DNA from: Bacillota bacterium
GTDB taxonomy: Bacteria; Bacillota; Sulfobacillia; JAJZYS01; JAJYTV01
DNA length: 13,458 bases
Direction of reading: 5' to 3'
NCBI GenBank assembly: GCA_021810725.1
Contig: JAJZIE010000045.1
Span: 1-13,458, forward strand
In this document: piece after piece, positions 6,385-13,257 of the stretch
Layout of the letters: the number at the start of each line of letters is the position of its first letter
How positions within the stretch are numbered: position 1 is the stretch's first letter
Notes under the pieces: model-generated
Seen by the model: only the letters and a program-made list of their open reading frames with translations
Told to the model about the DNA's origin: nothing
Databases searched by the model: none
Translations under genes and position numbers: made by a program

Positions 6385-7517
6385 TCCAGCGTGAACCCTG
6401 GCCTGATCTCGAACGGCTCCCCGCCAAAGCGGTCCGGCCGCAGATGCGGCGCCTCGGCAAGGCCGAGCGCCACCTTCGCCGCCAGTTCCCCGATCGCCGG
6501 TCCGCGCATCACGCCGATGCCCTGATCGCCGCAGGCGACGTAGAGTCCGTCGGCAAGGCGTCCGACGAGAGGCCGGCGATCGGGCGTCGCACCGACGAGC
6601 CCGGCCCAGCTCGAGCGCAGGCCGGCCCGCTCGCCGAGGCTCGAGACCATGAGCAGGCGCTCGGCGATCTCCTCCTCGAACTGGTCGTCGCCGGACGTCT
6701 GGTAGTCGTCCGGGTCGAATTCGGAAAGGCGGGTGCCGTCGCCCGCAAGCACATCCTTCTCGCCGTCCGGCACCATGTAGACGTCGGTCGAGAGGTGCCA
6801 GACCATCGGCAGCCGGTGCGGCTCCGCAAGTTCCAGCGAGGACAGCTGCACGCGGTACGGGAGAAGCGCGACATCGAGACCGGCGGTGCGCACCAGCTTG
6901 CGCGTCCAGGTGCCGGCCGCGATCAGGACGCGTTGCCCCTCATACGTCTCGTCGCCCGCCAGGACGGACACCTTGCCGCCATCGAGCCTGACGGCGTCGA
7001 CGCGGCTCTCGGCCTTGAGCGTCAGGCCGGCGTCGCGCGCCGAGGCGGTCGCCTGCTGGGCGTACGCGGTGGGGTTCAAATGCCAGTCGTTCGGCATCCA
7101 GAGCGCGACCGTATCCTCGCGCAGGCGATCGAGCCGCGGGAAGCGGCGCACGATCTCCTGGCGCTCGAGGATCTCGTGCGGGACGCCCCGCTCGCGCAGA
7201 TCCTGGATCCGGCCGTGCAGGGACGCCACGTGCTCGCCCTCGGCGAGGGTCAGCATGCCGACCTTGCGCGCGACCGAGACGTCGCCGCTCTGCTCCCGCG
7301 CTTCGCCGTACAGCTCGCGGCTGCGGGCGACGAAGGCCTGGTCCTCGGGGTGCCAGAGGAGATCGGTCAGAATGCCGCCAGACTTCGCGGAACTCTCCTG
7401 CGCGAGTCCGATGTTGGCCTCGAGCAGGAGCACGGAACGAACACCGGCCCGAGCGGCCGCCTGCGCCGCAGCGCTTCCCCACACGCCTCCACCGACAATG
7501 ACCAGGTCGTACGTCAC
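6381..7517 (-). CDS. FAD-dependent oxidoreductase, DAO family (glycine/D-amino-acid oxidase-like)
   Basis: A 378-residue flavoprotein. The dinucleotide-binding motif is VIVGGGVWGSAAA (G9, G11, G14) with E33 at the end of the second strand, as in FAD-binding Rossmann folds. SSAKSGGI (42-49) matches the family's FAD pyrophosphate contact. Near the C-terminus, DRRPLVGR and GDQGIGVMRGPAIGE are the usual DAO substrate- and flavin-closing motifs. Relatives oxidise secondary or primary amines such as sarcosine, glycine, proline or D-amino acids; substrate residues cannot be assigned here. The start is GTG 7517-7515 with GGAGGGG five bases away. It lies beside two peptide or amino-acid hydrolases but points toward them, so any shared pathway is an inference. 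Its last codons overlap the aminopeptidase gene by four bases. Confidence 0.88.
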   Translation of the reverse strand: MTYDLVIVGGGVWGSAAAQAAARAGVRSVLLLEANIGLAQESSAKSGGILTDLLWHPEDQAFVARSRELYGEAREQSGDVSVARKVGMLTLAEGEHVASLHGRIQDLRERGVPHEILERQEIVRRFPRLDRLREDTVALWMPNDWHLNPTAYAQQATASARDAGLTLKAESRVDAVRLDGGKVSVLAGDETYEGQRVLIAAGTWTRKLVRTAGLDVALLPYRVQLSSLELAEPHRLPMVWHLSTDVYMVPDGEKDVLAGDGTRLSEFDPDDYQTSGDDQFEEEIAERLLMVSSLGERAGLRSSWAGLVGATPDRRPLVGRLADGLYVACGDQGIGVMRGPAIGELAAKVALGLAEAPHLRPDRFGGEPFEIRPGFTLD

Positions 7518-7955
7518 GAGAGCCCCTCCATTCGGCTGCCGCCATGCCGCGGCCCAAGGGGCTTCGCAGGCGGCACGGCCGCTTCCTTCCTTGCGTTCCC
7601 TGGAGGAGCGCTTTCATCGCGACGCGAAGACGTGAGCGAGTCATCGGCATAGGCACCCCGGCAACCGCGTATCTTGGGGCGCGATCGGGGCGTCCACCGG
7701 TGCACCGGGCTCGCTGTCCGGCGCAGGGCTGGGACGAGCCCCGAAAGTGCCCTCACATGTGCTCTGCCGGCAAGACAGCCGTTCCGCGGCGGGTCCGCGC
7801 GAAGATACTAGTAGGTCTCGTCCCAAAGGGAGCTCGGCGGCCGCCCGGTCGTCGCCACGTCGGGGATGGTCGCGCCGCCGAGCGGCAGCCTGCGAAAAGC
7901 GTTCATCCGACCCACACAGCTTTGCGTCACCGTTCAGCGCGGAAGGGATGATCGC
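7518..7955. other. Gene-free region upstream of the flavoprotein and PBP4-like genes
   Basis: No recognisable gene was found in these 438 bases; the open frames here translate to low-complexity Arg/Pro/Ala-rich sequence with no family match. It must carry the promoters of both divergent genes, but no good -35/-10 pair stands out; GATACT at 7804-7809 is an isolated -10-like hexamer on the plus strand. Two inverted repeats share bases: GGGCTCG (7707-7713) with CGAGCCC (7735-7741), and GGGACGAG (7731-7738) with CTCGTCCC (7817-7824). They could form alternative folds in a leader RNA. GGAAGGG at 7941-7947 is the ribosome binding site for the TTG at 7956. Confidence 0.5.
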
Positions 7956-10733
7956 TTGCGCCCCAGGCTCTTGACCGGATTGGTGCTGCTCGGCCTGCTT
8001 TCGCTGGTCTGGCCGCAGATGACGCGCGACGGCGGCCGCGAGGCGCAGACGCCGAGACCGCGGCGACCCGTCGCCAGCCAGGCTGCGCCGCAGCCGCGCA
8101 CGGCCCTGCAAGCGGCATGGCAGGCGGCGATCGCCAGCAGATCCGTGACGCGAAGCGCGCACATCTCCGCCTACGCCTACGACCTCACGAGCCACCAGGT
8201 GCTGGCCGCGATCAACCCGCAGAGCCGCCAGATTCCCGCATCCGTCATGAAGATGTTCACCACCGCCGCGGCTCTGCAGGAGCTCGGTCCGGGCTTCAGC
8301 TACGAGACGCGGGTGGAGGCCTCCCCCCTAAACGTCGCCGGACAGGACGGCCCGCTCTACCTGGTCGGGGGCGGCAATGCCTGGCTGGAGGCTCAGGGCA
8401 ACCAAGGGCTCGAGCAGCTGGCGGCGCAGGTTGCGAAAAAGGTGCGCCGCGCGACGCGGGTGGTCGGCGTCGGGACGCTGTTCCCCGGACCCGGGTCCGG
8501 CCCCGGCTGGTCGGCGGGCGAACTCGCGGCCGACTACGGCACGGGCGCGCAGGCGCTCGAGGCCGAGCTCTCGTCCGTCGAGGTCTTCGTGCAGGCGGGG
8601 GCCCGCCCTGGCCAGCCCGTGACGGCGTCGCTGCACTTCACCGGCCGGATCGCCTTGCCCGGCTACTTCAAATTGCGTGTCACGGCCCGCACCGTCGCAA
8701 GCGCGAGCCCGGCGCCGAACGTGACAAGGCTCATGGGCAGCGAGACGATCGTCGTCTCCGGAACCATGCGGGCGGGCACCAGCCTTGCCGTCGACATCTC
8801 GCCCGAGGACCCCGCCCACTTCGCCGCGGCCCTGTTCCAGGCGGCACTCCAGCGGCAGGGCGTCCGCTTCACGGCGCCCGCGACGTCCGGCGCTCTGCCG
8901 GGAGGCCAGGACCTGGTCGCCTCGCTGCCGTCGCCGCCCTTGCGTCTCCTCCTGCCCCTGCAGAACCGCTATTCGATCAACCAGATGGCCGACAACCTCT
9001 TTCGCGCCGTCGGTCTCAAGATGGAGGGCAGCGGCTCCGCCGCCGCCGCCCAGCAGGCGATGGACGCCTTCCTCGCGCAGGCGGGGCTTGGCGGCCTGCC
9101 GCAGCAGTACGACGGGTCCGGCCTCTCGCCCCTCGACCTCGAGAGCGCCCAGGATGTCGTCTCGCTGCTGACCTACGCCGCCTCGCGGCCCTGGTTCTCC
9201 TACTTCCGCACCTCCATGATGGAAGCCGGCAATCCGAGCCCCGAGGTCTGCGGCATCCTTTGCGGCCACTTCGTCGGCACCCCGGCGCAGAACAAGGTCT
9301 GGCTGAAGACGGGCAACCTCGACAACCAGTGGAACTACGCCGGCTACGCCACCGCGGGCAACGGCGACCAGATCGCCTTCGCCATTCTCGAAGAGGGCCC
9401 CGGCGCCTCCTCGCTGGCCAGCTCCTACGGCCGGCCGAGCGCCATCGACCAGATGGTGATCGACCTGGCGACCTGGCCCGCCGAGTCGGCCGGCGCTCCC
9501 GCGGCCGAGCCGCCCGCCACCCCTCCCCCCGCATTCGTGCAGAAGGCGCTTTCGAATCTGCCAGCGGATCCTGGTGCCGTCGAGGGCGTCGCGGTGCTCG
9601 ATCTCAAGACGGGACGCATGGCCTACACCTCGGGCGCGTATCAGCTCGTCCGGACGAACTGGCTGCCCCGCCTCGGACTGCTCGCAGCCGCCCTGCAGGG
9701 CGGCTCGCGCGGCTTCGCGGCCCCGGCCGTAGCCGCCCAGGGCACGCCGCGTGGCGGCGTTCTCACTGGCCCGCTCGTGCTGCAGGGCGCCATGGATCCG
9801 ACTCTCAGCGCTCAGAACCTCGCCACCCTGGCCGCCGAGGTGCAGGCCAAAGGCATCCGGGAGGTCACGGGGCCGCTGCTTTACCTCACGGTCGGGCCCT
9901 CGTCCGGCGACCCTTCCCGCTGGCCGGAGGGCACGACCTGGGAGGAGATCGGCCAGAGCTACCAGCCGCCCATCGGCCGGCTGCTCGCGGGCGGTGACCT
10001 TGTGCGGATAGAGGCCAGCACCGTGGGCAGCGCGATCAAGGTCAGCCTCGAACCGCAGGACGCCCCGATCCACGTGGTCGCGGAGGGCGCTTCGGTCGGC
10101 CAGGGCGGTCAGCTGACCGCCTCTTGGTCGCCAAGCCGTAACGCCTTCATACTCTCCGGCAGCCTCGCGCCGGGCGCGACGCAGAGCCTGGACGTGACCG
10201 CGCCGGACGCAGGCCTCCTCGCCGCGACCGAGTTCAGGGACGCGCTGTCCGCGGTCGGCGTGGCCGTCGAGGGCGGCATCCGCCCGACCGACAGCCTAGG
10301 TTCCGCCCGGCCCATCGCGTCACTTCCCGCTCCGGCTCTCGCGTCGCTCGCGACCCCTCTCGTGACGAGCTCCTCGACGCTCGATGCGGCCCAGCTCAAC
10401 CTGCTGCTCGGCGGCGGAGCCCGTGGAGCCATGCGCCGGATCCTCGGGGCGCCGGACTTGATCCCCGATCCCACGGGCAGTTCCTTCGACGACTACATGA
10501 CGCCCGCGAGCGCCGTGGAGCTGCTGCGCGGCATCTGGCACAACCCGCGCGACCCTGCCCTGCGCGCGGCGCTCGGCACGGCCGGTCTCTGGCAGGTGTC
10601 GGCGCCCGGCACGGCGCTCGCCACCGGCTACATCAAGGGACCCGGCGGGGCGGTCTACGCGGTCGCGGCGCTCGAGAGCGGCCTGCTCTGGCAGGGCGGC
10701 TTCGGCGAGGCGATCACCCCCCCGGCCCCTTGA
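7956..10733 (+). CDS. dacB: Exported tandem PBP4-family protein: active D-Ala-D-Ala carboxypeptidase/endopeptidase plus degenerate second copy
   Basis: A 925-residue protein, about twice the usual PBP4 length. An N-terminal hydrophobic segment (residues 4-20) exports or anchors it. The first copy (about 50-510) has the three serine-peptidase motifs: SVMK (S96, K99), SIN (340-342) and KTG (451-453), plus the PBP4 insert marker LYLVGGG near 134. It should trim or cut peptidoglycan peptides. A Pro/Ala-rich linker (about 511-527) leads to a second copy, recognised by matching landmarks: VLDLKTG..., LVLQGAMDPTL and GLWQVSAPGTALATGYIKG. Its SxxK position reads RTNW (566-569), SxN reads TLD (808-810) and KTG is lost (IKGPGG), so it cannot be catalytic. 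The TTG start fits GGAAGGG eight bases upstream; an ATG at 7866 would put 30 residues before the signal segment. Confidence 0.88.
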   Translation: MRPRLLTGLVLLGLLSLVWPQMTRDGGREAQTPRPRRPVASQAAPQPRTALQAAWQAAIASRSVTRSAHISAYAYDLTSHQVLAAINPQSRQIPASVMKMFTTAAALQELGPGFSYETRVEASPLNVAGQDGPLYLVGGGNAWLEAQGNQGLEQLAAQVAKKVRRATRVVGVGTLFPGPGSGPGWSAGELAADYGTGAQALEAELSSVEVFVQAGARPGQPVTASLHFTGRIALPGYFKLRVTARTVASASPAPNVTRLMGSETIVVSGTMRAGTSLAVDISPEDPAHFAAALFQAALQRQGVRFTAPATSGALPGGQDLVASLPSPPLRLLLPLQNRYSINQMADNLFRAVGLKMEGSGSAAAAQQAMDAFLAQAGLGGLPQQYDGSGLSPLDLESAQDVVSLLTYAASRPWFSYFRTSMMEAGNPSPEVCGILCGHFVGTPAQNKVWLKTGNLDNQWNYAGYATAGNGDQIAFAILEEGPGASSLASSYGRPSAIDQMVIDLATWPAESAGAPAAEPPATPPPAFVQKALSNLPADPGAVEGVAVLDLKTGRMAYTSGAYQLVRTNWLPRLGLLAAALQGGSRGFAAPAVAAQGTPRGGVLTGPLVLQGAMDPTLSAQNLATLAAEVQAKGIREVTGPLLYLTVGPSSGDPSRWPEGTTWEEIGQSYQPPIGRLLAGGDLVRIEASTVGSAIKVSLEPQDAPIHVVAEGASVGQGGQLTASWSPSRNAFILSGSLAPGATQSLDVTAPDAGLLAATEFRDALSAVGVAVEGGIRPTDSLGSARPIASLPAPALASLATPLVTSSSTLDAAQLNLLLGGGARGAMRRILGAPDLIPDPTGSSFDDYMTPASAVELLRGIWHNPRDPALRAALGTAGLWQVSAPGTALATGYIKGPGGAVYAVAALESGLLWQGGFGEAITPPAP

Positions 10734-10782
10734 GCCATTTGACGTAAGGCGGCGTTCCAAAGCGGCCCGCTCGGGCACCATA

Positions 10783-10798
10783 CTCCCGGAACCGGGAG
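10783..10798 (+). promoter_or_regulatory. Palindrome overlapping the glycosidase ribosome binding site
   Basis: CTCCCGGAACCGGGAG is a perfect inverted repeat (7-bp arms, two-base centre). Its right arm overlaps the GGGAGGT (10794-10800) that serves the ATG at 10807. In RNA it could fold as a six-pair stem with a GAAC loop and hide the ribosome binding site; as DNA it could be an operator. Which of these applies, if either, is not known. Confidence 0.4.
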
Positions 10799-10806
10799 GT
10801 GGTGGC

Positions 10807-11781
10807 ATGCGAGCGAACAGGCGTCGCGGGCCGCTCCTGCTCGCGCTGCTGGCCCTGACGCTGCCTGCTTGCGGCGGCGGTGGTGTAAGCCTGTGGGCAG
10901 CCGACCCGTCTCCTCCCTTGCCGCCGATGTCCGCCATGATGCGCGGCATGACCGAAGCGGGCTACAAGCCGAACGTCCTCACGTCGCCGCAGGTCACCCA
11001 GGAACTCGCCCGCATGAAGCGCGACGGCATCACGTGGCTCGCCATCCAGGTCGCATGGTTCCAGGACACGAACCAGTCTGTGACGATCAGGCCGAGTTCC
11101 CGTTTCACTCCGAGCGACGCCAGCGTGCGGTCCCTCGTGGCGCTGGCGCATCGCCAGGGCATGCGCGTCTTCCTGAATCCCTTCGTCAACTCGCTTCAGG
11201 GCAACGGCTGGCAGGCCAACTTCGCACCGTCCTCCCCGGCGAGATGGTTCAAGAGCTTCGACGCCTACCTGGCCCATTACGCCCGCCTCGCGCAGCAGAC
11301 GCGGGCTGACCTCCTTGCGATCGGCGACGAGTTCGACAGCCTGGACGCGGTCCCGGCCTACCGTGCGTACTGGCTGCAGGCGATCGCCGTCGCCCGCAGG
11401 TACTACCACGGCCCCATCGTCTACGGCGCAGACTATCCGCACTACCAGCAGGTGACGTTCTGGCAGGCCCTCGACGATGTCGGCATCGACGCGTACTTCC
11501 CTCTTTCGCAGCAGGCGAACCCGTCCGCGGCGACGCTCGCTGCCAGCTGGCGCCAGATCGCGGCGGACATTGAGGCCTGGCGCAAGTCCACCGGCCTCGA
11601 TCGCAAGGGCTTCATCATCACGGAGCTCGGCTACCCATCCGAGGACGGAGCCGCGGCCCAGCCTGGCTCGTGGTTCCCACACCAGCCGGTGAACCTCCCC
11701 CTGCAGCAGCACCTCTACGAGGCGACGCTCTCGACGATCGCACAGGAGCCTTGGCTGCGGGGGCTCTTCTGGTTCTGGTGA
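10807..11781 (+). CDS. GH113-like glycoside hydrolase, lipoprotein, ended by an in-frame TGA
   Basis: A TIM-barrel glycosidase resembling GH113 (beta-mannanase family of Alicyclobacillus). The signal peptide ends in LPAC with the lipidated cysteine at C22, so the protein should sit on the outer face of the membrane. The probable acid/base is E175 in LAIGDEFDS and the nucleophile E273 in IITELGYPS; VGIDAYFPLS (225-234) is another family block. The 324-residue frame stops at TGA 11779-11781, in the middle of the conserved final strand (GLFWFW). The same frame continues for 39 well-conserved residues to TGA 11899-11901, so the natural protein was about 364 residues. GGGAGGT lies six bases before the ATG. 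It follows the PBP4-like gene by 73 bases and may be co-transcribed with it. Substrate is unproven; a wall-associated or exported polysaccharide is possible. Confidence 0.82.
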   Translation: MRANRRRGPLLLALLALTLPACGGGGVSLWAADPSPPLPPMSAMMRGMTEAGYKPNVLTSPQVTQELARMKRDGITWLAIQVAWFQDTNQSVTIRPSSRFTPSDASVRSLVALAHRQGMRVFLNPFVNSLQGNGWQANFAPSSPARWFKSFDAYLAHYARLAQQTRADLLAIGDEFDSLDAVPAYRAYWLQAIAVARRYYHGPIVYGADYPHYQQVTFWQALDDVGIDAYFPLSQQANPSAATLAASWRQIAADIEAWRKSTGLDRKGFIITELGYPSEDGAAAQPGSWFPHQPVNLPLQQHLYEATLSTIAQEPWLRGLFWFW

Positions 11782-11901
11782 GCGAATCCGTCCAACCCGA
11801 ACTGGCAGGGCGGCCCGGCCGACAACGGCTACACGCCCCGGGGCAAGCCGGCCGAGGCCACGCTGCGCCAGTACTTCTCCCATCCGGATGGATCCGCCTG
11901 A
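11779..11901 (+). other. In-frame TGA and conserved C-terminal tail of the GH113-like gene
   Basis: After TGA 11779-11781 the glycosidase frame stays open for 39 codons. It reads ANPSNPNWQGGPADNGY then TPRGKPAEATLRQYF, the closing motif of GH113 proteins (D/N-x-GYTPRGKPAE). Third positions are almost all G or C, as in the rest of the gene. The break is therefore a single-codon event: a point nonsense mutation, a base-calling error or stop-codon read-through. TGG to TGA is one of several possible one-base changes. Confidence 0.85.
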
Positions 11902-11923
11902 AGCGGCGGAGCTCCGCGTTGCA

Positions 11924-11953
11924 CAGCCGGGCGGCAACTCTGCCGCCCGGCTG
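11924..11953 (+). terminator. Strong hairpin downstream of the glycosidase gene
   Basis: A perfect 12-bp stem (CAGCCGGGCGGC / GCCGCCCGGCTG) with the loop AACTCT starts 22 bases after the second TGA of the glycosidase gene. Its position is right for a terminator, but no T-run follows, so it may instead stop exonucleases or act with Rho. That it follows the second TGA rather than the first supports the longer gene boundary. Confidence 0.6.
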
Positions 11954-12149
11954 GCTTCGCGCAGCCCGGAGAACGTTGGCTCCGCCATTTGGCCAAGGAC
12001 TTCATGAGGGTCTGTTAGGTCAGCGGAAAGAATGGGCCAGACCGGCAGGTGCTGGGCAGGGCGTCGCGAATGATGCGAGCGATCATCTTGCGACAGTTTC
12101 CGCCAAAGCGCTGCCGGAGATGACACAGCTGACCAAAGGAGGTTCGTGC

Positions 12150-13193
12150 ATGGGTCGCCTCCGCAATTTCCGCGGCCCACGGTTCCTGGCTGGTATCGCG
12201 CTTCTCTCCTCGCTTTCGCTTGCGACCGCCTTCCTTGGCGGTCCGGTAGCTTCCGCAGCCAGCGCAAGCAGCTTCAAGGTGGGACTGGTGACCGACACCG
12301 GTGGCCTCAACGACCACGGCTTCAACCACCTGTCCTATGTCGGGCTTGAAGAAGCCCACCAGAAGCTCGGCGTTACCGTATCCGTCGTGCAGTCCCAGAG
12401 CCAGAACGACTACGTACCGAACCTGTCCACCTACGCGCGCGAGGGCTACAACGTCGTCATCGCCGTCGGCTTCCTGATGCAGCAGGCCGTGCAGCAGGTC
12501 GCCAAGCAGTATCCCAACACGAAGTTCCTCATCATCGACGACTCCGTGCCGGGCAAGAACATCGCCTCCGCCCTGTTCAACACCCAGCAGTGCGGCTACC
12601 TGGTCGGCATGCTGGCGGGCCTCGTGCAGAAGCAGCACGCTCTGCCGCACATCAACAAGTACAACACCCTCGGCGTTGTCGGCGGCCAGGCCATCCCGCC
12701 GGTCACCACCTACATCGCCGGCTTCTACGCCGGAGTGCACGCGGTCGACCCGTCCGCCCACATCCTCCTGAGCTACACGAACGACTTCAACAACCCGAAC
12801 AACGGCCAGAGCTACGCCCAGGCCGAGATCGCCAAGCACGCCGACATCATCTTCCAGGTGGCCGGCGGCACGGGCCTCGGCGTCATCACCGCGGCGAAGC
12901 AGGCCCACGTCTACGCGATCGGCGTGGACGCCAACCAGGGTTACCTCGCGCCCGGCACCGTGATCACGAGCGCCCTCAAGGGTGTCAACGTCGCCACCTT
13001 CGACGTGATCAACGCAGCCTTCCACAACCGCTTCCGCGCCGGCACCATCTACTTCAACCTGAGCGGTGGCGGCGTGGGCATGGCCCCGCCGACCAAGGGC
13101 ATTCCGGCGTCCATCCTGAAGCAGGTCAACCTGGCCAAGGCGAAGATCATGGCCGGAAAGATCAAGCCGCCGACGACGATTCCCAAGCAGTAA
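12150..13193 (+). CDS. BMP/PnrA-family solute-binding protein without a lipobox
   Basis: A 347-residue exported substrate-binding protein of the basic membrane protein (BMP) family, which supplies ABC importers for nucleosides and related compounds. Residues 1-36 form a signal peptide with a basic start, a hydrophobic core and ASA-type cleavage sites. Family blocks follow: KVGLVTDTGGLNDHGFN (43-59), EGYNVVIAVGFLMQQAV, YPNTKFLIIDD, NIASALF and GYLVGMLAGL, later VAGGTGLGV and AIGVDANQ. No cysteine lies near the cleavage site, whereas relatives in Gram-positive bacteria are usually lipoproteins. The ATG is preceded by AAAGGAGGT, the best ribosome binding site in the window, suggesting high expression. 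The gene stands alone between two hairpins; no permease or ATPase gene is visible, so ligand and transporter partner are unknown. Confidence 0.9.
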   Translation: MGRLRNFRGPRFLAGIALLSSLSLATAFLGGPVASAASASSFKVGLVTDTGGLNDHGFNHLSYVGLEEAHQKLGVTVSVVQSQSQNDYVPNLSTYAREGYNVVIAVGFLMQQAVQQVAKQYPNTKFLIIDDSVPGKNIASALFNTQQCGYLVGMLAGLVQKQHALPHINKYNTLGVVGGQAIPPVTTYIAGFYAGVHAVDPSAHILLSYTNDFNNPNNGQSYAQAEIAKHADIIFQVAGGTGLGVITAAKQAHVYAIGVDANQGYLAPGTVITSALKGVNVATFDVINAAFHNRFRAGTIYFNLSGGGVGMAPPTKGIPASILKQVNLAKAKIMAGKIKPPTTIPKQ

Positions 13194-13207
13194 GTCTCCA
13201 TCCGCGT

Positions 13208-13236
13208 GGGGGAGGTGGCCTCGGGCCGCCTCCCCC
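13208..13236 (+). terminator. Hairpin terminator after the BMP-family gene
   Basis: Fourteen bases after the TAA stop, GGGGGAGG (13208-13215) pairs with CCTCCCCC (13229-13236). The stem continues through one G-T pair and GGCC/GGCC to a three-base loop, 13 pairs in all. No T-run follows. Position and stability support a terminator for the single-gene BMP unit. Confidence 0.7.
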
Positions 13237-13257
13237 GGCTCGCTCCAAGCACGCAAG

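Noticed and set aside
7640..7690. A SAM or TPP riboswitch-like stretch (GGGGTGCC ... GATGAC on the minus strand)
   Set aside because: Only short fragments resemble the consensus; the partner GGCAACC block and the closing helices are not in the correct order on either strand.
7781..7824. A T-box-like element (GGGTCCGCG followed by CTCGTCCC)
   Set aside because: The invariant TGGN bulge that pairs with the tRNA end is missing, the order of pairing arms is wrong, and the downstream gene is not an amino-acid or tRNA-synthetase gene.
11779..11781. TGA read as tryptophan by a variant genetic code
   Set aside because: TGA is the normal terminal codon of the thiolase, lepB, receiver-like, NTPase, rocB-like and PBP4 genes, and no other gene has an internal TGA.
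11670..12149. An N-terminal extension of the BMP-family gene
   Set aside because: The frame is open upstream but overlaps the glycosidase 3' end and a hairpin. The ATG at 12150 has AAAGGAGGT and begins a good signal peptide.
10714..13256. Long minus-strand open frames opposite the glycosidase and BMP genes
   Set aside because: No conserved motifs, no ribosome binding sites, and composition typical of antisense frames in GC-rich DNA.
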